Shown here in pieces: positions 35,752-43,650 of a stretch of 64,000 bases of DNA. The stretch covers positions 496,001-560,000 of the forward strand of contig NZ_JBHTLI010000001.1 in the NCBI RefSeq assembly GCF_042678405.1, given 5' to 3'. The notes under the pieces were generated by a model. It was given only the letters and a program-made list of their open reading frames with translations. It was not told where the DNA came from and ran no database searches. A program made the translations under genes and the position numbers. Every line of letters starts with the position of its first letter. Within the stretch, counting starts at the first letter, position 1. Origin of the DNA: Salegentibacter_A chungangensis (GTDB lineage Bacteria > Bacteroidota > Bacteroidia > Flavobacteriales > Flavobacteriaceae).

Positions 35752-37389
35752 ATGAGATTTTTAAAACTTTTCATCTTACTTATCTGTATTCAGACTATTT
35801 CGGCACAAACTGAAAAGCCAAATATTCTGTGGATCACCTGCGAAGATATTAGTCCCGATCTTCCGGTTTATGGTGATAATACTGCAAAAACACCAAACCT
35901 GGACGCCCTTGCTGAGCAAAGCCTGGTTTATGACAATGCCTTCGCCACCGTAGGGGTCTGTGCTCCTAACCGCTCTTCCATTATAACCGGGATGCAGCCA
36001 ATTAGTATTGGCACGATGCATATGCGAACCGGTAAGGATGTTATTGGTTGGGGGTCCCGCGAATACGAGGGAACCGATAGGGTTGATATCGAGGGAAATC
36101 CAATAATCCAATATTCTGCCGTGATCCCCGAAAATGTAAAATGCTTTACCGAATATCTGAGAGCTGAAGGTTATTACTGTACCAACAATCCCAAGACAGA
36201 TTATCAGTTCGCGGCACCCATCTCTTCCTGGGATGAAAATGGCCGCAAGGCGCATTGGAAGGGCAGAGAAGAGGGACAGCCTTTCTTTTCGGTTTTCAAC
36301 ATTAACGATACCCACGAAAGCAAATTATGGAAATACAGCGATAAGCCGTTAACAGTATCTCCGGAGGAAGTGGAGGTACCGCCATACCTGCCTGATAATG
36401 CCGAAACCCGTGAAACCATTGCCCGCCACTACAGCAATATAGAGCTGATGGATAAAAAGGTGGGTGAACTTATTGCCGAACTCAAGGCTGAAGGCTTATA
36501 TGAAAACACTATTATTTTCTTTTACAGTGATCACGGAGGCCCCTTGCCCAGGGAGAAAAGAGCTATTTATGATTCAGGATTAAAAATTCCATTGATGATA
36601 AAGGGTCTGGGAGGGACGGGAAGAACTGACAGGATGGTCTCTTGTACAGATCTTGGACCAACCGTGTTAAGCCTGGCTGGAATTAGTCCGCCGGATTATA
36701 TGGATGGTAAAGCCTTCGCGGGGGAATTTAATACCGAACCAAGAGATTATATCATAGGAACTTCTGATCGTTTTGATGAAGTGACAGACAGGATGAGGGC
36801 AGTAAGGACAAAGGATTATCTCTACATTTTCAATTTTTATCCTGAAAAGCCAAGGTATAAGGATCTGGCTTACAGGATGAATATTCCTATGATGCCAAAA
36901 ATGCTCGAGTTAAGGGAACAGGGCAAGCTTGATTCCATAGAGCAGATCTGGTTTTCCACCAAAGGCACTGAAGAATTTTATGATGTTAAGAACGATCCCT
37001 ATAACGTAAGGGATATTTCAGGCAAGGCTGAGGTTGCTGAAGAACTGGAAAAACATCGCAAGCTGTTACACGATTATTTATTCGAAAACCCGGACCTGGG
37101 ACAGATGCCTGAAAGCAAGCTTATTTCCATAATGTGGCCGGAGAAAGAGCAGCCGGTTACTGCAAAACCGGAAATTGAGAGAACTGAAAAAGGCATTACA
37201 GTTAGTTCAAAAGCTCCCGGGGCATCTTTAGTTTATATGATATCTGATTTGAAAGATATTGATACCGGACTGGATGCAAAATGGAAGCTCTATACCGGGC
37301 CATTAAAAGTTAAAAAAGGACAGTTTTTATTTCTTAGGGCCCAGCGGATTGGCTATAAAATGAGCGAAATCGTAATAGTGGAGTCTTAG
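35752..37389 (+). CDS. S1 family sulfatase with non-canonical CAPNR motif
   Basis: A 545-residue exported sulfatase (signal peptide ending TISAQ). The family blocks NILWITCEDISPDLPVYG and FFYSDHGGPLPREK are present. The maturation motif is VCAPNRSSIITG (Cys70): the usual serine or alanine before arginine is asparagine. Overall it looks like the heparan N-sulfatase-like branch (S1_8 resemblance, with SIGTMHMRTG after the motif). About 80 residues at the C-terminus form an extra beta domain (KGITVSSKAPGASLVYMISD). It is the last catalytic gene of the second PUL unit. Activity depends on whether the maturase accepts this motif. Confidence 0.9.
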   Translation: MRFLKLFILLICIQTISAQTEKPNILWITCEDISPDLPVYGDNTAKTPNLDALAEQSLVYDNAFATVGVCAPNRSSIITGMQPISIGTMHMRTGKDVIGWGSREYEGTDRVDIEGNPIIQYSAVIPENVKCFTEYLRAEGYYCTNNPKTDYQFAAPISSWDENGRKAHWKGREEGQPFFSVFNINDTHESKLWKYSDKPLTVSPEEVEVPPYLPDNAETRETIARHYSNIELMDKKVGELIAELKAEGLYENTIIFFYSDHGGPLPREKRAIYDSGLKIPLMIKGLGGTGRTDRMVSCTDLGPTVLSLAGISPPDYMDGKAFAGEFNTEPRDYIIGTSDRFDEVTDRMRAVRTKDYLYIFNFYPEKPRYKDLAYRMNIPMMPKMLELREQGKLDSIEQIWFSTKGTEEFYDVKNDPYNVRDISGKAEVAEELEKHRKLLHDYLFENPDLGQMPESKLISIMWPEKEQPVTAKPEIERTEKGITVSSKAPGASLVYMISDLKDIDTGLDAKWKLYTGPLKVKKGQFLFLRAQRIGYKMSEIVIVES

Positions 37390-37534
37390 TGATAATCATT
37401 AAACAAAATAGGCTAAAAAATACCAAAAACGCATATAAAGACCAGTAAAAATATCAAATTGACAAATTATGGAACATCTCCGACAGTTATTGAACCTGTT
37501 TTACCCAGTAAAATCAGACATTTCGGAAAAGAAA

Positions 37535-39322
37535 ATGATGAACTACCGAAGAATTATATTACCAGTACTTCTCCTGGTAATCCTGCCTTTATTTATTGGC
37601 TGTGGAGAAGATGACTCGCTTGAGGATGTAGGGGAGACAAAGGTCTCCTTTTCAGATGAAACTTACAGGGTGGCTGAATCTTCCGAGGAAGGAATCAGGA
37701 TTCCTGTTGGTCTGGATTCACCTTATCATACAGGTGGAAGCGTACAGGTGAATATTGAGGGCGGTGTGTTTGGAGAAGATTATGTGGTAGATAAGCAGTC
37801 CTCTACCTTCAATATTACATTTGCCGAAACCTCGGTGCTCGAGTTTTTTACAATTACCCCTATAGATGACGACAGGCTAAACACAGATGTTGAGTTGGAA
37901 ATAACACTTTCCAATCCAACGGGTAGTTTAATGTTAGGAGACAAATCATTTTTACAAGTGATCCTCCTGGATGATGAGGAGCGATTAACCGCTGAAGTTG
38001 GTTTTGATCCACTTGAATATGAAGTTGAAGAGAATGAGGAATTAGAAGTGGATCTTGCTTTCAGTAACCTTTCAACCGATGGGGGAAGCATAACCATTGT
38101 TGGCGGAAGCGGAGATGCTGTGTATGGTGAAGATTATACCTTTGAAGGCGCAAATGAAGACGGAGAGCTCACTTTAAGCGTAGACGAATATGGTGATGCG
38201 GCAGCATTTACTGTTATTTCATTAGATAATGACGATTATGAAGATGATAAAACCTTCCAGATTCAAATTCTTGAAACAACCGGAGGTCTTAACATAAACT
38301 CTGAGAATTCGATTGCTACTGTAACGATCCTTGAAGATGATCCTTCCCCGTTCACAACCATAGGTTTTGATGCTTCAAGTACGTCCAGTGCAGATGAGTC
38401 AGCCGGGGAAGTGACTATAGATTTCAGTCTTTCCCAGCCGCTTGAAAATGCTGCAAGCATTGCAGTGAACGTAGGTTCCTCTTCAACAGCTACCCTGGGG
38501 GACGATTTCGCCTTTGCAGGTGGTGCTACAGACCAGCCTTATATGGTGAATCTGGATGCCGGAGCTGAATCTGGTTCAATAAGTCTGATGCTTACCGATG
38601 ATGATGCTGAAGAAGGTGACGAGACCATTGTTCTCGATATTGCAAGCGTAACCGGAGATCTTGAAATTGACAGCAATAGTAGCAGCTTTACTTTCAACAT
38701 CCAGGATAATGAAGGTGGAGGAAGCGGAACTTCTGATGTATACCTGGAAACTTTTGAAAATTCCAGCGCAGATGCCACCATCCAGGACCCATATGGTTTT
38801 GTGACCGAAGTTCTTTCAGCTACAACTGTGGCAAATCCGGAATCATCAACATTCAGCCTGAATAATGCCTCTGGAAAATTTGCTGATGCCGACGATGTTT
38901 CTGCCAGCTCAGACTGGGGGGCTCAGATTGGTTATGTGAACAAGGATGATGGAGAAACAAGTACAGGTATTATAGATAATGTACTTATATCGCCGGCCAT
39001 TTCTTCTGCTACCGCATCGGCTTACGAACTTATTTACGACATAGCTTATGCAAAACCGAATTCTACCGCTGTAGTTGAGGTCTATTATTCAACCGATAGT
39101 GACGGGACTTCCTTCTCCAACGGAACCTGGACCATGGTAGACTCAGTAGACGAATCGAACATTGGTACAGACAGGAATGCTTTTGCCAGAAGAACGGTAA
39201 ATATACCAGTAAGCGGCGAATTCTATATAGCCTTTAGAATAAAAGCAACTATTGACTCTACGGGAAGTGACAATGAAGGTACTCGATGGAGAATTGATAA
39301 CATTCGGGTAAACCAGAATTAA
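37535..39322 (+). CDS. surface lipoprotein with three Calx-beta domains, putative glycan-binding protein
   Basis: A 595-residue protein with lipobox LFIGC; the mature start CGEDDSLED fits the acidic export signal of flavobacterial surface lipoproteins. Three Calx-beta repeats run from about 35 to 390, each with GEDY or GDDF and ending in an ILEDD- or QDNE-like turn. A C-terminal jelly-roll-like domain of the choice-of-anchor J type follows (YLETFENSSADATIQDP to GTRWRIDNIRVNQN). No enzyme motif is seen. Its position at the end of a PUL and its surface signal suggest a SusE/F-like glycan-binding role. The frame is open from 37469, but the signal peptide starts at the ATG at 37535. Confidence 0.82.
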   Translation: MMNYRRIILPVLLLVILPLFIGCGEDDSLEDVGETKVSFSDETYRVAESSEEGIRIPVGLDSPYHTGGSVQVNIEGGVFGEDYVVDKQSSTFNITFAETSVLEFFTITPIDDDRLNTDVELEITLSNPTGSLMLGDKSFLQVILLDDEERLTAEVGFDPLEYEVEENEELEVDLAFSNLSTDGGSITIVGGSGDAVYGEDYTFEGANEDGELTLSVDEYGDAAAFTVISLDNDDYEDDKTFQIQILETTGGLNINSENSIATVTILEDDPSPFTTIGFDASSTSSADESAGEVTIDFSLSQPLENAASIAVNVGSSSTATLGDDFAFAGGATDQPYMVNLDAGAESGSISLMLTDDDAEEGDETIVLDIASVTGDLEIDSNSSSFTFNIQDNEGGGSGTSDVYLETFENSSADATIQDPYGFVTEVLSATTVANPESSTFSLNNASGKFADADDVSASSDWGAQIGYVNKDDGETSTGIIDNVLISPAISSATASAYELIYDIAYAKPNSTAVVEVYYSTDSDGTSFSNGTWTMVDSVDESNIGTDRNAFARRTVNIPVSGEFYIAFRIKATIDSTGSDNEGTRWRIDNIRVNQN

Positions 39323-39380
39323 AAAGAAATAAAAATCCCCTTGAACTTAACCTGATTTTATTAACCTAAAAACTTAAAAA

Positions 39381-40712
39381 ATGAATTGGAAATTACTAAG
39401 GCAACTTGCTCTCGCAGTCTTTACTGTGTTAACAATTGCCTCATGTCAAAAAGATGATGACACAGGAGAGATCGAAACCGGAAGCTTGACTTTTAATGCA
39501 ATTTTGAATGAAGCTCTCGATGGTAATAGACAATCACTTCCTGGAACCGATGTGCCTGACTGCTCGGAAGCAGACCCTGCTTACGTGGATGTCATTGCAA
39601 CGGGCCCTGAAAATATAGGGTCTATAGCAGCACCTTTCAGGATAGATCTTGTTGCAGAGGGTTCAAAATATATTACTGCTGAAAACGATGAACTTACCGG
39701 CCTTCCGGCAGGGGACTATCAGTTAAAATATTTTGTGGTCTATGATGCGGAAAATAACCCTATCTGGATCGCACCAACTTCAGAGAATTATGCTGATTAT
39801 GTGTCTGAACCATTACCACTTGACTTTTCAATTGCGGCGGGGACAGATAATGAAGTGAATGTAGATGTGCTTTGTTTTGAGAACAGGATTCTAAACGAAT
39901 TTGGAAACCTCTACTTCTCGCTTGACCCGAACATGGCAATTGAGTTTTGTATTGCCGGTAATACCTGTGGAGAGGGCGCGGCAAATTTTGATGTAAATGT
40001 CTATCTGGGAGCTGACAATACCGGAAGTGTGCTGTATATGGATTATACCACTACTCCAGGGGAAGCACTTTGTATGGCCTTACCGGATTTTGAAGGAGAA
40101 GATCAGTATTACTTCGAGATCAGTATGGGCGGAAGCATAATCAGAGAAGGTGTTATTACCGATGCCGATGTGAAGGCCCTGCATGATGGAGATAAAAATA
40201 TTGACCCGTATATATTCTATGAAGGAAGTGCATGTACCGGCACCGATAATCCAGACCTGTTTGCTGCAGGCGGAGATACCGGAGGAACTGCGACTACCTT
40301 TGATATACCATATCAGGAAACCTTTGAAACTGCAACTCCCGAATCTGTATTGGCCGATTTTGGTTACAGTACAGAGAATTTACCGGGAGAAACCGTTCAG
40401 GGTCCTGGATCTGCAGGGATTGTTCAAAATACCTTCCCTAGTGTAGATGATGAAACCGTTACGGCAGACAGCTGGGGTATTCAGTACGGTTATGTGAATA
40501 ACAAGGCAGAGACCAGTACGGGACTAGTAGATAATATTGTAAGAACCTCGGGCTTTGCTGCCACTGCAGGAGATTACACACTTACCTATGATGTTTCATA
40601 TATCAAAAATCTGGATAACCATTCTGTAGAAGTTTATTTCTCAGATGATTCAGATGGTTCATTTAGCAATGGAACCTGGACAATGATAGATGCCGTTACA
40701 GGCCGATCTTGA
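39381..40712 (+). CDS. 5' part of a frameshifted surface lipoprotein (putative glycan-binding protein)
   Basis: 443 residues. A signal peptide leads to lipobox ASC and the mature start CQKDDDTGE, almost exactly the C-Q-K-D-D-E surface export signal known in Capnocytophaga. Residues about 30-290 form a beta-rich domain I do not recognise. From about 305 an anchor-J-like domain begins (IPYQETFETATPES) that matches the C-terminal domain of the lipoprotein upstream. The match breaks off at NGTWTMIDAV, where the frame ends in four unrelated residues. The rest continues in the +1 frame from about 40698. One extra base, for example a T in GTTACAG, explains it. Confidence 0.8.
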   Translation: MNWKLLRQLALAVFTVLTIASCQKDDDTGEIETGSLTFNAILNEALDGNRQSLPGTDVPDCSEADPAYVDVIATGPENIGSIAAPFRIDLVAEGSKYITAENDELTGLPAGDYQLKYFVVYDAENNPIWIAPTSENYADYVSEPLPLDFSIAAGTDNEVNVDVLCFENRILNEFGNLYFSLDPNMAIEFCIAGNTCGEGAANFDVNVYLGADNTGSVLYMDYTTTPGEALCMALPDFEGEDQYYFEISMGGSIIREGVITDADVKALHDGDKNIDPYIFYEGSACTGTDNPDLFAAGGDTGGTATTFDIPYQETFETATPESVLADFGYSTENLPGETVQGPGSAGIVQNTFPSVDDETVTADSWGIQYGYVNNKAETSTGLVDNIVRTSGFAATAGDYTLTYDVSYIKNLDNHSVEVYFSDDSDGSFSNGTWTMIDAVTGRS

Positions 40713-41520
40713 TGCTGCCGGAGTAGGCCGTCAGGAATTCCAGAGAAGAACAGCGAGTATCAGTACTACAGGTGATTTCTACATAGCCTTTAGATTTAGA
40801 GCAGAGATCAATGCTGCTGATGATGGTACAAGATGGAGAATTGATAATGTAACAGTTGATGCTGGTGGATCTGGTGGCGGAGATACCGGTGGAAGCTTTA
40901 CCAATTATATAGAGACTTTTGAAGATTTTGATGAGTCCGCTACCTACGATCCACCATATCTTGAATCCAAAGGTTTTGAGCAGTATCAGTTTACGACCTT
41001 TGCTGAGGATAATAATATTCTTTTCGAACCAGAGACAAATGGAAATTATCCCTCACTTGAAGATGTAACCGTTGAAGGGGGAAGCGGTTTCAGGTTCCAG
41101 TATTTTGCTGAAACCAATAATACGGAACCCGGGGCTGGTGTGTTTGGAGATTTTGACGTGGTGCTTGTAAGTCCGGGTCAGGAAAATGCCAATGGAGACT
41201 TTACGGTCAATATAGATGCAAGAAGGTTCTTTAGTGAAACCAGCGGTACGGTTACCTGGTACTGGACCAATAATTATACCCCGGGAGAGGGCTTTACCGA
41301 AGCTAACTGGAACTCTCTTGGTAGCGATGATGCTCAGGATCTTAATGACAGCGGAAGCTTTGTAAGGAAATCCTTCAATATCCCTTCTTCTTCCGGCACC
41401 CTCTATTTCGCAATTCGCGTGGAAGGAACAACTAACGATGGAGGAACTCCTGATACTACCAGAGATGGAAATTACAGGTTCAGAGTTAGATTTGATAATC
41501 TTCAGATTAAACAGAACTAA
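40690..41520 (+). CDS. 3' part of the frameshifted surface lipoprotein
   Basis: 276 codons, without a signal peptide or a plausible independent start. Its first 55 residues complete the anchor-J domain broken in the frame before (RRTASISTTGDFYIAFRF to GTRWRIDNVTVD, compared with RRTVNIPVSGEFYIAFRI to GTRWRIDNIRVN in the paralogue). After a glycine linker a second such domain follows (NYIETFEDFDESATYD to RVRFDNLQIKQN). Together the two parts would give a lipoprotein of about 710 residues. The break may be a true mutation or a sequencing error. Confidence 0.8.
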   Translation: MPLQADLDAAGVGRQEFQRRTASISTTGDFYIAFRFRAEINAADDGTRWRIDNVTVDAGGSGGGDTGGSFTNYIETFEDFDESATYDPPYLESKGFEQYQFTTFAEDNNILFEPETNGNYPSLEDVTVEGGSGFRFQYFAETNNTEPGAGVFGDFDVVLVSPGQENANGDFTVNIDARRFFSETSGTVTWYWTNNYTPGEGFTEANWNSLGSDDAQDLNDSGSFVRKSFNIPSSSGTLYFAIRVEGTTNDGGTPDTTRDGNYRFRVRFDNLQIKQN

Positions 41521-41556
41521 GCTTCCTGAAGGAGCTTTACTGTTCAGACTAATATA

Positions 41557-41590
41557 ATCAACGGCCTGATAGCAGGCCGTTGATTTCAAA
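41557..41590 (+). terminator. perfect 12-bp hairpin ending the PUL surface-protein genes
   Basis: ATCAACGGCCTG (41557-41568) and CAGGCCGTTGAT (41573-41584) are exact complements around ATAG. Only a short T-poor tail (TTCAAATT) follows, so it may also act as a 3' stabilising hairpin. Confidence 0.65.
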
Positions 41591-41619
41591 TTAAAAGATT
41601 AATCATAAAATCGAGGAAA

Positions 41620-41976
41620 ATGAAAAGACTAATAATAACGCTAATTTTTATAATGGGCTTTACAGTTTCTGGCTTTAGCCAGTCTGAAAAAGCCCGGGAA
41701 AAAGCAGAGAACAAAACTGAAAAACTCGCAGAATGGATCGAAGCTGGTGATGAGAGTGTAGCTCTTTCAGATGAACAGAAAGAGAAGATCGAGGAGCTAT
41801 ATGCCAATATGAGAATGGAAATCAATACGGCTAAGAATAAGTATTCAGACAAATCTGAATTTGCATCAGAAAGGAAGAAAATTTCGAAAAAATATCACAG
41901 CAGGATCAATAAGGAAGTCCTTACAAAGGCTCAGCGAAAAGCAAAACGAAAAGGAAAAGAGAAAATGCAAGGTTAG
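41620..41976 (+). CDS. small exported helical protein, Spy/CpxP-like in pattern
   Basis: 118 residues. A signal peptide (ending SGFSQ) is followed by charged helices with two LTxxQ-like turns (ALSDEQKEKIEELY and LTKAQRKAKRK). Small proteins of this pattern are common in Flavobacteriia, and some resemble the Spy/CpxP periplasmic chaperones. Function here is not known. It sits between two hairpin terminators, so it is its own small unit behind the PUL. Confidence 0.6.
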   Translation: MKRLIITLIFIMGFTVSGFSQSEKAREKAENKTEKLAEWIEAGDESVALSDEQKEKIEELYANMRMEINTAKNKYSDKSEFASERKKISKKYHSRINKEVLTKAQRKAKRKGKEKMQG

Positions 41977-41998
41977 GTGTTAGTTTTAGAAAGTGGAA

Positions 41999-42030
41999 AA
42001 GGCGGTTATAAATTCTAAACCGCCTTTTTT
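41999..42030 (+). terminator. rho-independent terminator after the small exported protein
   Basis: AAGGCGGTT (41999-42007) pairs exactly with AACCGCCTT (42018-42026), running into TTTTTT. Confidence 0.75.
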
Positions 42031-42091
42031 ATTAGAAGTAAAACGGCAAAATGATTATGAATACAATACCTGGTTCACCCGAACTACAGAT

Positions 42092-42391
42092 GTGACGGGG
42101 ATCCCGGTTCGGGATGGGAGCCTGGATCCGGATAGGATATCCCTGTATTCGAGAGTGGAGTATTCAGGGTCTGTTAGCAGGCTTGCTGTTGGGGAGTATG
42201 ACCCTACAGATCTGCAGTCATTAGGTTTTTATGAAAACATCCAGTCTTTAATGGTACTTTTCGATTATGAGGTGACTGTTTACGACGGGGATGATCTGTC
42301 TGGAGCATCGAAGATGCTTGATATAACAACCAATGACCTGGGTTCTTTTAAGGTAAGATCTATGAAAGTTGTCTTCAATAATTCATATTAG
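42092..42391 (+). CDS. beta/gamma-crystallin-like domain, probably a gene remnant
   Basis: The open frame begins at 41993, but its first codons coincide with a terminator hairpin, so the GTG at 42092 is a tentative start (99 residues). Two Greek-key motifs are visible: RISLYSRVEYSGSVSRLAVG with SLMVLFDYEVTVYDGDDLSG, then GSFKVRSMKVVF. That is one beta/gamma-crystallin domain of the kind found in secreted bacterial calcium-binding proteins. No signal peptide or ATG is present. It is probably what is left of a longer exported protein. Confidence 0.45.
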   Translation: MTGIPVRDGSLDPDRISLYSRVEYSGSVSRLAVGEYDPTDLQSLGFYENIQSLMVLFDYEVTVYDGDDLSGASKMLDITTNDLGSFKVRSMKVVFNNSY

Positions 42392-42537
42392 GAAAACTAA
42401 TAGGTTTCCACGGATCCGCGTGGCACCTCTGAAAGGCAACCTTCATAAGCAGAGCAAAACCTTCAGCTGAAAAAGGACAGTCGGTGCCCTGCCTTTTTAT
42501 GATAATGATTATATTAACAAAGCTTCAAATAAGAAAA

Positions 42538-43650
42538 ATGAAAAAGGAGATTTTAATATTATTTACAGGGATATTTTTGTTGACAACGGCTTGCAGGGAA
42601 AAGTCAGACGAAAAAAAGGAAACCGTAGAGCAAAATAAGAAGGAGGAAGTTGTGGTCTCTGAAGTAGAACTCTTGGTTGAGAAACCGGATAGCATAGAGG
42701 TGCCCGAAGGAATGGTCTGGGTTTCCGGAGTGAAATTCACAATGGGCGCCAGGGAGGGCGATCCTTATGCGCTACCAAGGGAGAAGCCGGCGCATCCGGT
42801 GGCGGTAGATGGATTTTTTATTGATAAGACTGAAGTTACCAATACTGAATTTAAGGAATTTGTGGATGCAACCGGGTATGTGACCGTAGCAGAAAGGCCT
42901 ATCGATTGGGAGGAGATGCGAAAGCAATTGCCGAAGGGCACCCCAAAGCCACACGACAGCCTGCTTCAACCGGGATCTCTGATCTTTAGAAAAGAACTGG
43001 AAAAAGTTGATAATTTGAATAATATAGCGCAATGGTGGGAATGGAAAAGAGGAGCGAACTGGAAACATCCCCAGGGCCCGGAAAGTTCTATTGAAGGTAG
43101 AATGAACTATCCGGTGGTTCATGTTTCTTATGAAGATGCTATAGCTTATTGCAACTGGGCTGGCAGAAGTCTTCCTACAGAAGCCGAATGGGAAGCCGCA
43201 GCTCACGGAAAATTGCCCGGAGGTATCTATACCTGGGGAGATGATGAAAAGATGCTCACTGAGGAGGCAAATACCTGGCAGGGTGAATTTCCCGTAAAAA
43301 ATATCCCGGAAGATGGTTATAAGTATGCCTCGCCGGTTAAGTCTTTTCCTGCAAATAGCCTTGGAATATTCGATATGGCGGGGAACGTGTGGGAGTTAAC
43401 AAAGGATAATTATAATATAGATTACTATAAGACAGCCATACAGCAGGGAGAGCTCAAAAACCCTACCGGGTCTGTAACTTATTACAATCCCGATAACCCC
43501 TACCAAAAGGAAAAGATTATTAAAGGTGGTTCCTTTCTATGTAATAAATCCTATTGTGCAAGTTACCGTATTTCAGCACGAATGGGAATGACGCAGGATT
43601 CAGGTTCAGATCACGTAGGTTTCAGGACGGTTCTAAGGGTTAAAGAATAA
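42538..43650 (+). CDS. lipoprotein formylglycine-generating enzyme (sulfatase maturase)
   Basis: A 370-residue protein. A lipoprotein signal (LTTAC) is followed by a charged linker and a full SUMF1/FGE domain (about 60-370): PEGMVWVSGVKFTMGA, FIDKTEVTNTEFKEFVDATG, VSYEDAIAYCNWAGRSLPTE, DMAGNVWELT. The active-site stretch GGSFLCNKSYCASYRISARM has both catalytic cysteines (Cys335 and Cys340, C-x4-C), so it is a true oxidase rather than one of the many cysteine-less relatives. It should convert the Cys of CxPxR to formylglycine in exported sulfatases, using oxygen and copper. The frame opens at 42484; the signal peptide fixes the ATG at 42538. It closes a locus with seven Cys-type sulfatases. 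Confidence 0.9.
   Translation: MKKEILILFTGIFLLTTACREKSDEKKETVEQNKKEEVVVSEVELLVEKPDSIEVPEGMVWVSGVKFTMGAREGDPYALPREKPAHPVAVDGFFIDKTEVTNTEFKEFVDATGYVTVAERPIDWEEMRKQLPKGTPKPHDSLLQPGSLIFRKELEKVDNLNNIAQWWEWKRGANWKHPQGPESSIEGRMNYPVVHVSYEDAIAYCNWAGRSLPTEAEWEAAAHGKLPGGIYTWGDDEKMLTEEANTWQGEFPVKNIPEDGYKYASPVKSFPANSLGIFDMAGNVWELTKDNYNIDYYKTAIQQGELKNPTGSVTYYNPDNPYQKEKIIKGGSFLCNKSYCASYRISARMGMTQDSGSDHVGFRTVLRVKE

Noticed and set aside
37390..37534. A third copy of the regulator motif before the Calx-beta lipoprotein
   Set aside because: AATAGGCTAAAA and TACCAAAAA are only loosely similar and lack the 21/10 spacing.
39381..41520. Programmed frameshifting in the second surface lipoprotein
   Set aside because: No slippery heptamer, strong pseudoknot or in-frame signal is seen at 40690-40712; a single extra base explains the break more simply.
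41993..42091. GTG start at 41993 for the crystallin-like frame
   Set aside because: The first codons coincide with the terminator hairpin at 41999-42030, so translation from there is improbable.
42470..42500. Hairpin before the FGE gene as a terminator
   Set aside because: The stem has a mismatch and a G-T pair and is mostly A-T; it is too weak to claim.
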